Assembly: GCA_027083045.1 (NCBI GenBank)
Contig: JALWQP010000060.1
Coordinates: 1-22,501, forward strand
DNA length: 22,501 bases
Direction: 5' to 3'
Origin: Desulfurococcales archaeon
GTDB taxonomy: Archaea; Thermoproteota; Thermoprotei_A; Sulfolobales; Desulfurococcaceae
Shown here: positions 1-7,911 of the stretch, one piece after another
How the letters are laid out: each line of letters begins with the position of its first letter
Position numbering within the stretch: position 1 is the stretch's first letter
Notes under the pieces: model-generated
Databases searched by the model: none
The model's input: the letters and a program-made list of their open reading frames with translations, nothing else
Told to the model about the DNA's origin: nothing
Program-made: the position numbers and the translations under genes

Positions 1-627
1 TGTACTCGTATTTTTGGATATTTTATCGATCACGTCCTTATAGTTATTCTTATTGATAATTCTGATGAGCTCGGCATCATCGTATTTAGTAGGATCACGA
101 TTATACACTCCTTTAACATTGGTTAAAAGCACAACACGCACGGGTTTAATATGTTTTGACAGCTCTAGGAAAACATCTTCTGTGGATAGAACCCTAAACA
201 CTCTTGCTAGGGAGTGAATACACTCACCATATACCACAGGCACAATATTGTTTCTTAGCGCGATCTTTATCGGTTCCACGAACACTTCAAGGCCCTGTCC
301 CCCCTCATATATTATAGCTGATGTCTGAAAAGAGACGGCTGGAATACCGTTATTCACGAGATAATCGACAATTAAGTGATTAAGATCTCTTGTCGCCTCT
401 TGGCATTTTACCAGCGTCGAAATAGATCCTTCTTCGCCACATAGGACTATTGGATGGGCAAAACTACCTCCTCCATTGCCTAACAAGATATTGTATTCAT
501 TGATTACTCCTCTGAGTATCTTTACTGATTTTTTGAGAGCCGCGAAATTGATAGAATAAAACTTATCCTTATAAGTGATGAAGCTACCCCCAAGCTTGAC
601 AAATACTGTGTCTTTACTAGTCTTCAA
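1..627 (-). CDS. ipk: Isopentenyl phosphate kinase (3' end beyond window)
   Basis: Amino-acid-kinase-fold enzyme that phosphorylates isopentenyl phosphate to isopentenyl diphosphate in the archaeal variant of the mevalonate pathway, supplying lipid isoprenoids. The 209 visible codons begin at a TTG (625-627) preceded by a GGTGA ribosome binding site; there is no in-frame ATG. The N-terminal motif VKLGGSFIT (about residues 10-18) is the family phosphate-binding loop. GGGSFAHP carries the histidine equivalent to the catalytic His60 of the Methanocaldococcus enzyme. TNVKGVYNRDP is the nucleotide-binding strand of amino acid kinases. The usual first His before GGG (HGGGSFGH) is Asn here. Roughly the last 50 residues lie outside the window. 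The gene is divergent from the membrane protein at 685, with 57 nt between them. The family call is firm. Confidence 0.88.
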   Translation of the reverse strand, partial: MKTSKDTVFVKLGGSFITYKDKFYSINFAALKKSVKILRGVINEYNILLGNGGGSFAHPIVLCGEEGSISTLVKCQEATRDLNHLIVDYLVNNGIPAVSFQTSAIIYEGGQGLEVFVEPIKIALRNNIVPVVYGECIHSLARVFRVLSTEDVFLELSKHIKPVRVVLLTNVKGVYNRDPTKYDDAELIRIINKNNYKDVIDKISKNTST

Positions 628-654
628 GACTTAGTCACCAATCATCATTACTAT

Positions 655-667
655 AATAAATTTTTAT
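655..667 (+). promoter_or_regulatory. Putative TATA box for the 685 gene
   Basis: The AT-rich run taataaatttttat in the 57-nt gap between two divergent genes is centred about 25 nt upstream of the ATG at 685. That is the spacing expected for a leaderless crenarchaeal transcript, and no ribosome binding site is visible before this ATG. Position-based inference only. Confidence 0.35.
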
Positions 668-684
668 CAATCATTAAAACTATA

Positions 685-2112
685 ATGAAGAAATGGTGTG
701 GTCTACTAGTGGTAGCTCGAAGGAAATATGTGAATGGGTTTAAAGACTTTATGAAACACTTTTGGCATAAGCGGGGGATTTTATTCCTTTTACTGGCCAA
801 CATATACATCTTCATTGTCGCCCCGTACAACTGGAATTACTATGATGTCAAATATTTTATCGAGTGGAGCAAAATCACAGTAACGCATGGCTTGTTCTCC
901 GTATATGCATTGGCCGATAAGGTATCATATCCTCCTCTTGCTGTTGTCCTTTTTGTTCCTTTTTACTTGCTCGCAACTATGATCTCGAATAATCTCATTG
1001 TTATTAGGTTCGTAGTGAAACTTCCTTTGATTATAATGTTTAATTTGATCTACTATGTTTTGCTGAGATATTATGGCTGGAATACTGCGAAATACTGGCT
1101 TATTAATTATGGCGCGTATTCAACGATTTTTGGCTATCAGTTCGATCTATATACGTCAATGTTTTTACTTTTAAGCCTCATAAGTATGGCACGATACAAA
1201 AACCCTGTATTAACGGGTGTGTTCCTAGCGCTAGCGGTACTTATTAAGCCTCTCGTTGTTTTCATAGGCTTTATTCCACTAATCAAGTATTATATCGAAC
1301 ATAAAACCAAAGATTTAATACGCTATGTTGGTGCTGGTCTGATTACTGGATTAGCAATTGTGTTGCCGTTTATGATGTATAACCCTATTGATTTCCTTAT
1401 GAAAGTAGTGCTGTTTCATAGCGATCGCCTTCCTCAGGATCTAAGTATATGGGCTATACCATTGTATGTTTTAAGATATAATTATATGCTGCTCCCTTCA
1501 TGGGAGATCTGGTTGTGGCTACCAGCAATGATTATAGGTGTGTTCGCCTATCTCTATGTCTTCTATAGAAATAGTAAAACCGATGAATTATCCTTGGCAA
1601 AGGCATATGCGGCCATAATAATTGTATGCCTTGTAACCAATAAGGTCGGCAATCTAAATTATTTGACATGGGTTATACCCTTCCTTGCCATATTATTATC
1701 CAGAGGGGCACTAGGTTCATGGGGTATGAAAGCACTATATATAGCCTTACCGATAGTCTCAATGCTATTATATCCGTTCACAATATTTGGTTCAGCTGCA
1801 GTGGTGCATGGCCAGGTATTCATTGCTGAAGATAAGAAGTTCTATTCAGCTGTATGGTTGATCCAGGAATCTTTTCTTGGTTCGGAATCTATAGTTCATG
1901 AGATGATTTCTATCGGTAGGGCTTACCTCTACAGCTTTATGGCTATACTATATTATTACAGATGGGCTTCAAGCATCCTATATGCAGTCATATACAACTT
2001 TATGTTAGCCGTGATTCTGCACCGTATCTATGGACTAAGAAGAATTGAGCTTGGTCTACCTCGTCATAAGAGGCCATCTAAAATCCTGCTTACAAGCTCT
2101 ACAACGCCCTGA
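685..2112 (+). CDS. GT-C-type membrane glycosyltransferase-like protein (GT87/DUF2029-like)
   Basis: Polytopic membrane protein of 475 residues with about ten hydrophobic helices, resembling lipid-phosphosugar-dependent glycosyltransferases of the GT-C fold. The visible hallmarks are a first long extracytoplasmic loop containing NYYDVKYFIEW (an acidic residue after TM1, where GT-C enzymes hold a catalytic Asp/Glu), a SYPPLAVVLF motif leading into the next helix, and an ALAVLIKPLV segment like the Lys-Pro motif of GT87/DUF2029 proteins. A likely role is polyprenyl-phosphate-sugar transfer to lipids or surface glycans; donor and acceptor cannot be read from sequence. The ATG at 685 fits a leaderless start; the in-frame ATG at 751 is an alternative. 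The last 16 codons overlap the end of the opposite-strand phosphatase. The C-terminal tail is basic and presumably cytoplasmic. Confidence 0.6.
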   Translation: MKKWCGLLVVARRKYVNGFKDFMKHFWHKRGILFLLLANIYIFIVAPYNWNYYDVKYFIEWSKITVTHGLFSVYALADKVSYPPLAVVLFVPFYLLATMISNNLIVIRFVVKLPLIIMFNLIYYVLLRYYGWNTAKYWLINYGAYSTIFGYQFDLYTSMFLLLSLISMARYKNPVLTGVFLALAVLIKPLVVFIGFIPLIKYYIEHKTKDLIRYVGAGLITGLAIVLPFMMYNPIDFLMKVVLFHSDRLPQDLSIWAIPLYVLRYNYMLLPSWEIWLWLPAMIIGVFAYLYVFYRNSKTDELSLAKAYAAIIIVCLVTNKVGNLNYLTWVIPFLAILLSRGALGSWGMKALYIALPIVSMLLYPFTIFGSAAVVHGQVFIAEDKKFYSAVWLIQESFLGSESIVHEMISIGRAYLYSFMAILYYYRWASSILYAVIYNFMLAVILHRIYGLRRIELGLPRHKRPSKILLTSSTTP

Positions 2113-2786
2113 CCACTCGGCTTCATGGTTACAAGATCTACGAGCCTCTTGAGTTCTTCATCTGCATTTCCAACCGCAACCTTTAATCCAACATATCTTA
2201 TGAAATCATAATCCATTAGACTGTCTCCCACACCAATAGCTTCTTCAGGTTTTACTCCTAGTTTCTTCATGACGTGTACAAGGGCTTTCCCCTTACCAGC
2301 GTCTCTAGGAGTTAAATGAATTGCGTATCCGCTAAAACCTACCTTAATATTGGGGGCCTTCTTTTTTACGAATTCCTTTATTTCGTCAACTATTTCATCG
2401 GCTTTTCCTCTGTATTCAGACCTTATTTTCAGGGCAAAATCGTATGATCTGAACTTATTCTGCCAAGAGCCGTATACGTAATCAGAAAATTCACCCAGTA
2501 TTTCCTCGTAAATTTTCCGCGCAGAATACCTTGTCAATACCTCGAATTCATTTCCACCCCAATAAATAATGCATCCCGTCTCCCCAATAGCTGGTCCGGA
2601 TAGTCCAATGTATTTTTTGAGGGCGGCTACTGCAGGGATCATATTGCTCGATATAAGTACTACACTAACCCCGCTTTTCTCCAAGGCCCTGAGAGCTCTT
2701 AGAGCATTGAGGTCAAGCTCCACTGTATTGCGGCTCAGTGAGAGAGTTCCATCAATATCAAATGCAGCAAGCCTGTATTTTGTCAT
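2064..2786 (-). CDS. HAD-family phosphatase, archaeal phosphoglycolate phosphatase type
   Basis: HAD hydrolase (240 aa) of the Cof/sucrose-phosphate-phosphatase-like subgroup that contains archaeal phosphoglycolate phosphatase. Motif I is FDIDGTLS, with nucleophile Asp10 and acid/base Asp12. Motif II is the Ser of VVLISS, motif III the Lys in GKGKAL, and motif IV IGVGDSLMDYDF. The cap between motifs II and III is type C2. The archaeal family hydrolyses 2-phosphoglycolate, but substrates within the group vary, so the substrate is inferred from family likeness. The ATG at 2784-2786 is preceded by a purine-rich GGGGGAG about 6 nt upstream. The 3' end overlaps the convergent membrane protein by 49 nt. 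Divergent from dphB across a gap of about 100 nt. Confidence 0.75.
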   Translation of the reverse strand: MTKYRLAAFDIDGTLSLSRNTVELDLNALRALRALEKSGVSVVLISSNMIPAVAALKKYIGLSGPAIGETGCIIYWGGNEFEVLTRYSARKIYEEILGEFSDYVYGSWQNKFRSYDFALKIRSEYRGKADEIVDEIKEFVKKKAPNIKVGFSGYAIHLTPRDAGKGKALVHVMKKLGVKPEEAIGVGDSLMDYDFIRYVGLKVAVGNADEELKRLVDLVTMKPSGQGVVELVSRILDGLL

Positions 2787-2889
2787 TTTATACTCCCCCG
2801 AATACTCGTTCTAATCGGCGTTATAGGATTGTAATAATCAACTATTAAATCATAGGTTCACTAGAATCATAGACGGTGGCGTAATCGCA

Positions 2890-3696
2890 ATGACGCTGTG
2901 CTTCGTTGGATTAGGTCTAAGCAGTAAACATCTAACATTGGAGGCCATAGATGCTATCAACAAGGCTGATAAGATAATCATTGATACCTATACAAGCATG
3001 GTACACGGCTTTACGCCTGAGCAGATTGCCAGTCTTAACCCACGCGCCGAACTAGTATTGGCGCGCCGAAGGGATCTTGAGGGAAGATCTATAAAAGAAA
3101 TCGTCGACGAGGCTAAGCGGAAAAATATAGCTATACTTGTCCCAGGGGATCCCTTTATAGCGACCACTCATGATGCCATAAGAATAGAGGCTCTTGAGCA
3201 AGGAGTTACTGTAAAGACAATCCATGGTGTATCAATATACTCGGTCGCGGCCTCAGCAACAGGTCTTCAAATATACAGGTTCGGGAAAACAGTGACACTT
3301 GTGTATCCTGAAGCTTTCAAGCCTTATTCCACGATCGAAACTATATATGAGAATCTCACGAGGAATCTTCACACCCTTGTCCTGCTCGACCTAAAGCTAG
3401 AGGAGAAAAAGATTATGAGAATAACCGAGGCCGTAGACATACTGCTGGAGCTAGATGAAAAAAGAATTCTCTCGAAAATAATAGCTGTTGGGCTATCAAG
3501 AGCGGGAACATCCGAACAAGTAGTACATGCAGATTTGCTCCCAGAGCTCAAAAAATACGATTACGCGGGCCCGCCAGAATCCATGATAATTGTTGCTAAG
3601 CCCCACCCTATGGAGTTGGACGCCCTCAAGCTAATAGGTGGCCTGCCAGATACCGTTATAAATAAGATCAATGATAGTTATTCAAAACTGTTTTAA
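2890..3696 (+). CDS. dphB: Diphthine synthase (SAM-dependent methyltransferase)
   Basis: Dph5/DphB family, 268 aa, the family's normal length. It methylates the modified histidine of elongation factor 2 with S-adenosylmethionine during diphthamide formation. It has the tetrapyrrole-methylase fold. The N-terminus MTLCFVGLGLSSKHLTLEA is the family's glycine-rich first strand; DTYTSM, the LVPGDPFIATTH motif (the SAM and substrate loop) and the C-terminal PESMIIVAKP are all characteristic. The ATG at 2890 has GGTGG about 11 nt upstream. The gene stops 16 nt before the GTG of the binding-protein gene, so it may be co-transcribed with the ABC importer, although no functional link is apparent. Confidence 0.93.
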   Translation: MTLCFVGLGLSSKHLTLEAIDAINKADKIIIDTYTSMVHGFTPEQIASLNPRAELVLARRRDLEGRSIKEIVDEAKRKNIAILVPGDPFIATTHDAIRIEALEQGVTVKTIHGVSIYSVAASATGLQIYRFGKTVTLVYPEAFKPYSTIETIYENLTRNLHTLVLLDLKLEEKKIMRITEAVDILLELDEKRILSKIIAVGLSRAGTSEQVVHADLLPELKKYDYAGPPESMIIVAKPHPMELDALKLIGGLPDTVINKINDSYSKLF

Positions 3697-3712
3697 TCCG
3701 GGGTGTATAGCC

Positions 3713-4861
3713 GTGACCAAGTATTCCTATCTTTTAATGGCTATGCTAGTGCTGGCAATGGTGCTACTGTCTCCTTTATCTCATAGTTACCCCGTTACAG
3801 TAAAAGATGCGCTGAACAGAATAATTGAGATAAAGACAGCCCCGAAACACGTGGTATCATTATCACCGAGCATAACAGAGATCATGGCATCGCTCGGTCT
3901 ACTGAATAGGTTAGTGGGTGTAGATTCTATATCATATAAAGATCCTTACTATGGTATCGCGGAGTTCTGTAAATCACATAACGTATCAAATGTTGGAGGG
4001 TATTGGTGGTCAGCAATAAAAACAGAAAAAATATTGGCATTAAAACCTGATCTGATCTTGGCTGATGCTGGAGCGCATGTTAAGCTCCTTAAGTTCTTCG
4101 AGAACTATAACCTCACAGTAGTTTATCTTCATGCAGGTGCTTCTAAGTCGCTTGAGGATATATATTCCGATATAGACATGATCGCTAGGATATTCAATGT
4201 ATCTGAAACAAGGGTTTCACAACTGATCCAGTCTATAGAGAACAATATATCTCTGGCGAGACAATATATCGCGCCATACAAGACTGTTAGGGCTGTAGTT
4301 GTTGTAGGCTTCTATGAAGGCATATGGGTGGCCGGCAAAGCCACATTTATCGATGATCTCCTCTCAAAAATAGGAATAGCTAATGTCGCAACTACCATTG
4401 GCTGGAAAGCAGTAAATATAGAAACCATAATGTCATGGAAACCACAAGTAGTAATAATAGATACAACCTATGTCACCAATAAGACTTTAACTGAATACGG
4501 CTTGAACAAGATCAATGCAAAACTGATCTTCTTAAACAAAACAGAAGTAGACCTGTTATCGAGACCAGGACCATTAATCGGCGAAGCATCAGTGCTTCTA
4601 GCTAAGAGAATAGTCGATGCATTAGGCCCAGCGCCAACCCCTACACCAGTAACTAAAACAATAGTTTCAACTAGCACGGTATCTCATACAGTTGTCAAAA
4701 CTAGTGTAACAACCGTGACAAAGGAATATGCCTCTGTTACAACTATAACAAGTACAAAATCTGTTGAACAACCCTCATCCTATGGCGAGGTTATTGGTAT
4801 ATCCATCGCTATAATTATAGTTGGTATAGTAATCGGATATGTTATTGGTAGGAGGCATTGA
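3713..4861 (+). CDS. ABC importer substrate-binding protein (BtuF/FhuD type), membrane-anchored
   Basis: Extracellular periplasmic-binding-protein type 2 domain (PF01497 type) for vitamin B12, ferric siderophore or haem-like ligands. An ATG at 3671 is in frame, but the GTG at 3713 is preferred. It has a GGGGTG ribosome binding site 7 nt upstream, avoids overlap with dphB, and gives a clean signal peptide (MTKYSYLLMAMLVLAM..., cleavage near SHSYP). The mature domain opens with KHVVSLSPSITEIMASLGL, the family's first strand, followed by KPDLILADAG. After the domain comes a Thr/Ser-rich, probably glycosylated linker (near PTPTPVTKT) and a C-terminal transmembrane anchor (IGISIAIIIVGIVIGYVIG) with a basic end, as in many crenarchaeal binding proteins. 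Permease and ATPase follow. The ligand is not determinable here. Confidence 0.87.
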   Translation: MTKYSYLLMAMLVLAMVLLSPLSHSYPVTVKDALNRIIEIKTAPKHVVSLSPSITEIMASLGLLNRLVGVDSISYKDPYYGIAEFCKSHNVSNVGGYWWSAIKTEKILALKPDLILADAGAHVKLLKFFENYNLTVVYLHAGASKSLEDIYSDIDMIARIFNVSETRVSQLIQSIENNISLARQYIAPYKTVRAVVVVGFYEGIWVAGKATFIDDLLSKIGIANVATTIGWKAVNIETIMSWKPQVVIIDTTYVTNKTLTEYGLNKINAKLIFLNKTEVDLLSRPGPLIGEASVLLAKRIVDALGPAPTPTPVTKTIVSTSTVSHTVVKTSVTTVTKEYASVTTITSTKSVEQPSSYGEVIGISIAIIIVGIVIGYVIGRRH

Positions 4862-4873
4862 CTGTGATAAATT

Positions 4874-5863
4874 ATGAGCGTCTATAGACTCTACAGAAGA
4901 AAAATAATTGTTTTTACGACAATGGCTGCTGTATTTTCTTTTCTTCTCATTGTATTATCTTATTTATTCCTGCATATGGGTTATGGCTCATCTAAGATAA
5001 TATATCAATACAGACTCACCAGGATAATGGCAGCCATTTTAGTTGGTTTAATACTAGGTCTCACGGGCGCATTACTCCAATCAAGTCTACGGAACCCTCT
5101 TGTCGACCACTATATACTGGGTATTGGAAGTGGTGGAGTATTTGCCGTCATGTTATTCTACCTATTCAGCTCTAATGCTTATTCCCTAGCGATCTCAACC
5201 GTTATAGCCGCGGTGGGAGGTCTAGTAGCTCTTACCATAACTGTAATGGTGGCCGAATCAGTAGGTGGAGGCGATATAGCATACGTTCTTGCAGGTATAG
5301 GTGTTAACTCGATGTTTTCTGGTGCAAGCCTCCTACTATCATACATCGTCGCTAGTAAAAACCCGTATATCGCTTACGCGCTTGTAGGTAGCTTCATCGC
5401 AATAGACCCTGACTGGATACCGTTGTTGGAAGTACTTTCAGCAATATCATTTATTCTGTACATCCTTTCATCTAAACCCCTTAATACGTTGTTGATGGGC
5501 GACGAGTATGCTGCACAACAAGGATATAATCCCAGGACTACGCGTCTATTGATAGTTCTTTTCTCGGGCGTCATAGGTGCTTCCGTTGTTGCCTGCTGCG
5601 GCCTCATCGGGTTCATCGGGCTCGTGTCTCCACATATAGCTAGACTTATGCTCGGAACAAGCGATAATAGGCTTGTACCGGTGATAGCCGGGTTAACTGG
5701 CGCCATTCTCCTATTGCTCAGCGATAATTTCTCGAGGCTCGTACTCGCTGGCCCCTTCTTAGTGTCTGTGGGCGAGGTTCCAGCTGGCGCGATAGTTTCT
5801 TTGTTTGGCGCGCCGTTTTTTATATCGATAATGATAAGAAGGCTTAAGGGTCATGGGGCTTGA
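4874..5863 (+). CDS. ABC importer permease, BtuC/FecD family
   Basis: FecCD/BtuC family (PF01032 type) inner-membrane subunit, 329 aa, with about nine to ten transmembrane helices. It forms a homodimeric channel for B12, ferric siderophore or haem-type ligands. Family motifs include YRLTRIMAAILVGLILGLTGALLQSSLRNPLVDHYILGIGSG in helices 2-3 (RxxRxxAAxLxGxxLxxxGxxxQxxxxNPLxxxxxLG) and the cytoplasmic coupling region GLIGFIGLVSPHIARLMLGTSDNRLVPV. The C-terminus has VGEVPAGAIVSLFGAPFFISIMIRR, the usual family ending. The ATG at 4874 lies 12 nt after the binding-protein stop, so the gene belongs to the same transcript. Its TGA stop overlaps the TTG start of the ATPase gene. Confidence 0.92.
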   Translation: MSVYRLYRRKIIVFTTMAAVFSFLLIVLSYLFLHMGYGSSKIIYQYRLTRIMAAILVGLILGLTGALLQSSLRNPLVDHYILGIGSGGVFAVMLFYLFSSNAYSLAISTVIAAVGGLVALTITVMVAESVGGGDIAYVLAGIGVNSMFSGASLLLSYIVASKNPYIAYALVGSFIAIDPDWIPLLEVLSAISFILYILSSKPLNTLLMGDEYAAQQGYNPRTTRLLIVLFSGVIGASVVACCGLIGFIGLVSPHIARLMLGTSDNRLVPVIAGLTGAILLLLSDNFSRLVLAGPFLVSVGEVPAGAIVSLFGAPFFISIMIRRLKGHGA

Positions 5864-6636
5864 ACCGATTGAATGATATATTGATAGATGTTGAGGAGGC
5901 AGGGTACAGAAATAATATTGTATTTAGAGACCTTCATCTCATAATACCTAGTTATAAGATAACTGTGATCCTAGGCCCTAATGGCTCCGGTAAAACGACC
6001 CTGCTGAGAATGCTATTCAAGCGGGTCAAGTACAGGGGCACGATAGTAATAGATTTCAAAGAACTAGCCAAGATTAGGGGCTCCAATATCGCGAGGCTCT
6101 TAGCTTACATGGGTGATATAAGTCTCCCAGAGATGATGGGGTTAAAGGTATTCGAGGCATTACTAATTTCAAGGTCTGGCTTGTACACAGGCTTGATCGA
6201 GAAAGATGAAGATATACGTGAGGCGGAAGCAGTCATGGCCGAGACTGGTATAAAGCACTTGGCTGATAGAAGGCTTAGTGAACTCAGTAGCGGCGAGCTT
6301 AGAAAGGTAGTACTTGCTATGGCACTTGTTAAGAGACCTAAATACCTATTACTCGATGAGCCTGACAGTCACCTAGATATATTATCCAGAATAGAAATAT
6401 CTAGACTCATAAAAAGATGCCGAAAAAATACTACCATCATAATCGCAACTCATGATCCCGTATTTGCAGTTAATACAGCAGATTACTTCATATTACTACG
6501 AGATGGGAAGATCATCGATAAAGGAACAATAGAAGAGGTGATCGGGAGGAAGAGCATAGAAAAAGTCTTTGGTGCTAAGTTAAAATATGTTTATGATAAA
6601 GGTAAGCTAATAGGCATAATTCCAATTTATGGCTAA
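5860..6636 (+). CDS. ABC importer ATPase, BtuD/FecE family (atypical Q-loop)
   Basis: Nucleotide-binding subunit (258 aa) that powers the importer encoded just upstream. Walker A is GPNGSGKT (39-46), signature LSSGE (142-146), Walker B LLLDEPD (163-169), the D-loop SHLD follows, and the H-loop is IIIATHD. The segment where FecE/BtuD proteins have YVPQ reads YMGD (83-86), so the usual Q-loop glutamine is Asp86 and the preceding proline is glycine. The TTG start at 5860 overlaps the permease stop (TTGA), indicating translational coupling; a second TTG lies at 5869. The convergent hydrolase begins 2 nt after the stop. Confidence 0.9.
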   Translation: MNRLNDILIDVEEAGYRNNIVFRDLHLIIPSYKITVILGPNGSGKTTLLRMLFKRVKYRGTIVIDFKELAKIRGSNIARLLAYMGDISLPEMMGLKVFEALLISRSGLYTGLIEKDEDIREAEAVMAETGIKHLADRRLSELSSGELRKVVLAMALVKRPKYLLLDEPDSHLDILSRIEISRLIKRCRKNTTIIIATHDPVFAVNTADYFILLRDGKIIDKGTIEEVIGRKSIEKVFGAKLKYVYDKGKLIGIIPIYG

Positions 6637-6638
6637 CA

Positions 6639-7190
6639 TTAATCATCAATATTGTCAAGTATTTTCACTACTTCCTCGCTCGACAATATCTTGGCACCAT
6701 ATATTTTCTCCATGTATCCTAAGGCATACTCGTGGTCTTCCCTACTAAACGCGGCAACAGCATCTCGGACAATAATAAGATTGAAACCATAGTAGAATGC
6801 ATCCCATGCGGTATGAAGTACACAGATATGCGTATGTATGCCGGTCAATATAACCGTGTCAATGCCTAGGTCACGAAGTACGTTAAGCAATCCAGTGTCT
6901 CTGAAACCGCTGTAGTTTCTCTTATACAATACTATATCGTTTTCACCGGGCTTCAATTCATCAATGACTCTGTTTTCAGACGAATTATAGAGTGCATGCT
7001 CTCCCCAGATCTTGAGTTCGTGGTCGAACGGGAAATGCTTGTCACACAGATATATGACTGGCACGTTTTTCTCTCTAGCCTTGATGAGGAGTTTGTTTAT
7101 CACTGGAACTATCTTCTCAGCATCTGGGCTTTTGAGTCTACCGTGAACGAACTCGTGGATCATGTCTATAACTAAGATGGCAGGCCTCAT
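6639..7190 (-). CDS. Isochorismatase-family cysteine hydrolase, nicotinamidase-like
   Basis: PF00857-type hydrolase. The catalytic triad is visible as Asp9 (LVIDMIHEF), Lys90 (LYKRNYSGF) and Cys123 (GIHTHICVLHTA), numbering from the ATG at 7190. The metal triad of nicotinamidases also seems present: DKH (Asp50, His52) and a later His in WGEHAL. Nicotinamide to nicotinate conversion is therefore possible, but many family members act on other amides, so the substrate is uncertain. I chose the ATG at 7190 because a GGTG lies 9 nt upstream; an in-frame GTG at 7202 would add four residues. Divergent from the sRNA and rubrerythrin; the 3' end is 2 nt from the ATPase stop. Confidence 0.8.
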   Translation of the reverse strand: MRPAILVIDMIHEFVHGRLKSPDAEKIVPVINKLLIKAREKNVPVIYLCDKHFPFDHELKIWGEHALYNSSENRVIDELKPGENDIVLYKRNYSGFRDTGLLNVLRDLGIDTVILTGIHTHICVLHTAWDAFYYGFNLIIVRDAVAAFSREDHEYALGYMEKIYGAKILSSEEVVKILDNIDD

Positions 7191-7215
7191 GATATGGTGC
7201 ACCGGTTAGAGAATA

Positions 7216-7223
7216 CTATATAA
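7216..7223 (+). promoter_or_regulatory. TATA box of the C/D sRNA, possibly shared with the divergent hydrolase
   Basis: CTATATAA is centred about 26 nt before 7246, four bases upstream of the sRNA C box, which is the right spacing for a sRNA promoter. The element is nearly symmetrical and is also about 25-30 nt from the hydrolase start on the other strand, so it could serve both. Inferred from spacing. Confidence 0.5.
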
Positions 7224-7245
7224 CCGTTAATAGTTCTTAGGGATA

Positions 7246-7307
7246 ACATGTGATGAACGACTTCGGAACAGAGCATCTGCGATGAAGAACCGTGTGAGGG
7301 CTGAAAA
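7246..7307 (+). ncRNA. C/D box sRNA (2'-O-methylation guide), D' guide matches 16S helix 44
   Basis: The canonical order is present: C box GTGATGA (7250-7256), D' guide, D'-like CAGA (7269-7272), 6-nt spacer, C' box GCGATGA (7279-7285, one change from RTGATGA), D guide, and D box CTGA (7301-7304). Size (about 60 nt) and spacing fit archaeal C/D RNAs that assemble with L7Ae, Nop5 and fibrillarin. The D' guide acgacttcg (7257-7265) is perfectly complementary to the near-universal 16S decoding sequence CGAAGUCGU (about E. coli 1490-1498). The D guide (7286-7300, ending gtgtgaggg) has no target I recognise. A TATA box lies at the expected distance upstream, and no long ORF covers the RNA. The ends are approximate. 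Confidence 0.8.
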
Positions 7308-7350
7308 CCCCTTTTAGTCTTTTTAAACATATTATGAAATCGGTGTTAAC

Positions 7351-7911
7351 ATGAATAGGCCCCGTCCTATGACTCAGGATGTATTAATGTCTGCCTTCGG
7401 CGGAGAATCTATGGCTCATATGCGTTACCTCATCTATGCCGAGATAGCTGAGCGTGAAGGATATAAGAACATAGCTAGGCTCTTCAGAGCAATTGCTTAC
7501 GCCGAGTACGTGCATGCTAGAAACCATTCCAGACGATTAAGCGGACTAGACGCTGACTTCAAAGTAGTTGCTGGCTCGGCGTTCGGACCCGGTGATACCA
7601 AGAAGAACCTTGGCCAGGCAATTCGTGGCGAGATCTTCGAAGTAGAGGAGATGTATCCAGCCTATATAAAGATCGCGGAGCTACAGGGCGATAGACAAGC
7701 TCTCCAGAGCTTCAAGTGGGCGCTTGAAGCAGAGAAGATACATAGTGAGCTCTACAAGAAAGCATTGGAATACCTTGAGAAAGGACAAGACATGCCTATA
7801 GATGGATATATTTGGGTGTGCCCGGTTTGCGGCCACACCTATATAGGCTCGGAACCCCCAGAGAAATGCCCCATCTGTGGTAGTCCTGGCGAAAAATATG
7901 TAAAGTTCTAG
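7351..7911 (+). CDS. Rubrerythrin (diiron ferritin-like domain plus rubredoxin-like domain)
   Basis: Peroxide-scavenging rubrerythrin, 186 aa, typical length. The N-terminal four-helix ferritin-like domain carries the diiron ligands: Glu in FGGESMAH, Glu in YAEIAE, E-Y-V-H in AYAEYVHARNH, GEIFEVEEM, and E-K-I-H in ALEAEKIH. The C-terminal rubredoxin-like domain has CPVC and CPIC pairs (from about residue 152) that bind one iron. It reduces hydrogen peroxide in the cytoplasm of anaerobes with electrons from a rubredoxin or NAD(P)H route. The ATG at 7351 has GGTG 5 nt before it (7342-7345), and an AT-rich TATA candidate near 7320-7330. Its stop shares the tetranucleotide CTAG (7908-7911) with the stop of the convergent antiporter gene. 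Confidence 0.95.
   Translation: MNRPRPMTQDVLMSAFGGESMAHMRYLIYAEIAEREGYKNIARLFRAIAYAEYVHARNHSRRLSGLDADFKVVAGSAFGPGDTKKNLGQAIRGEIFEVEEMYPAYIKIAELQGDRQALQSFKWALEAEKIHSELYKKALEYLEKGQDMPIDGYIWVCPVCGHTYIGSEPPEKCPICGSPGEKYVKF

Noticed and set aside
628..684. ATGATGA on the minus strand (near 640-650), considered as a C box.
   Set aside because: No D box (CTGA) or guide structure follows; it lies just upstream of the kinase start.
3671..3712. In-frame ATG upstream of the binding protein (14 extra residues).
   Set aside because: Would overlap dphB and break the signal peptide; the GTG at 3713 has a better ribosome binding site.
5374..5706. Long antisense frames inside the permease, gdhA (12248-12583), trpS, mpgS and others.
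   Set aside because: They have no family features, oppose well-supported genes and lack ribosome binding sites; read as shadows of coding composition.
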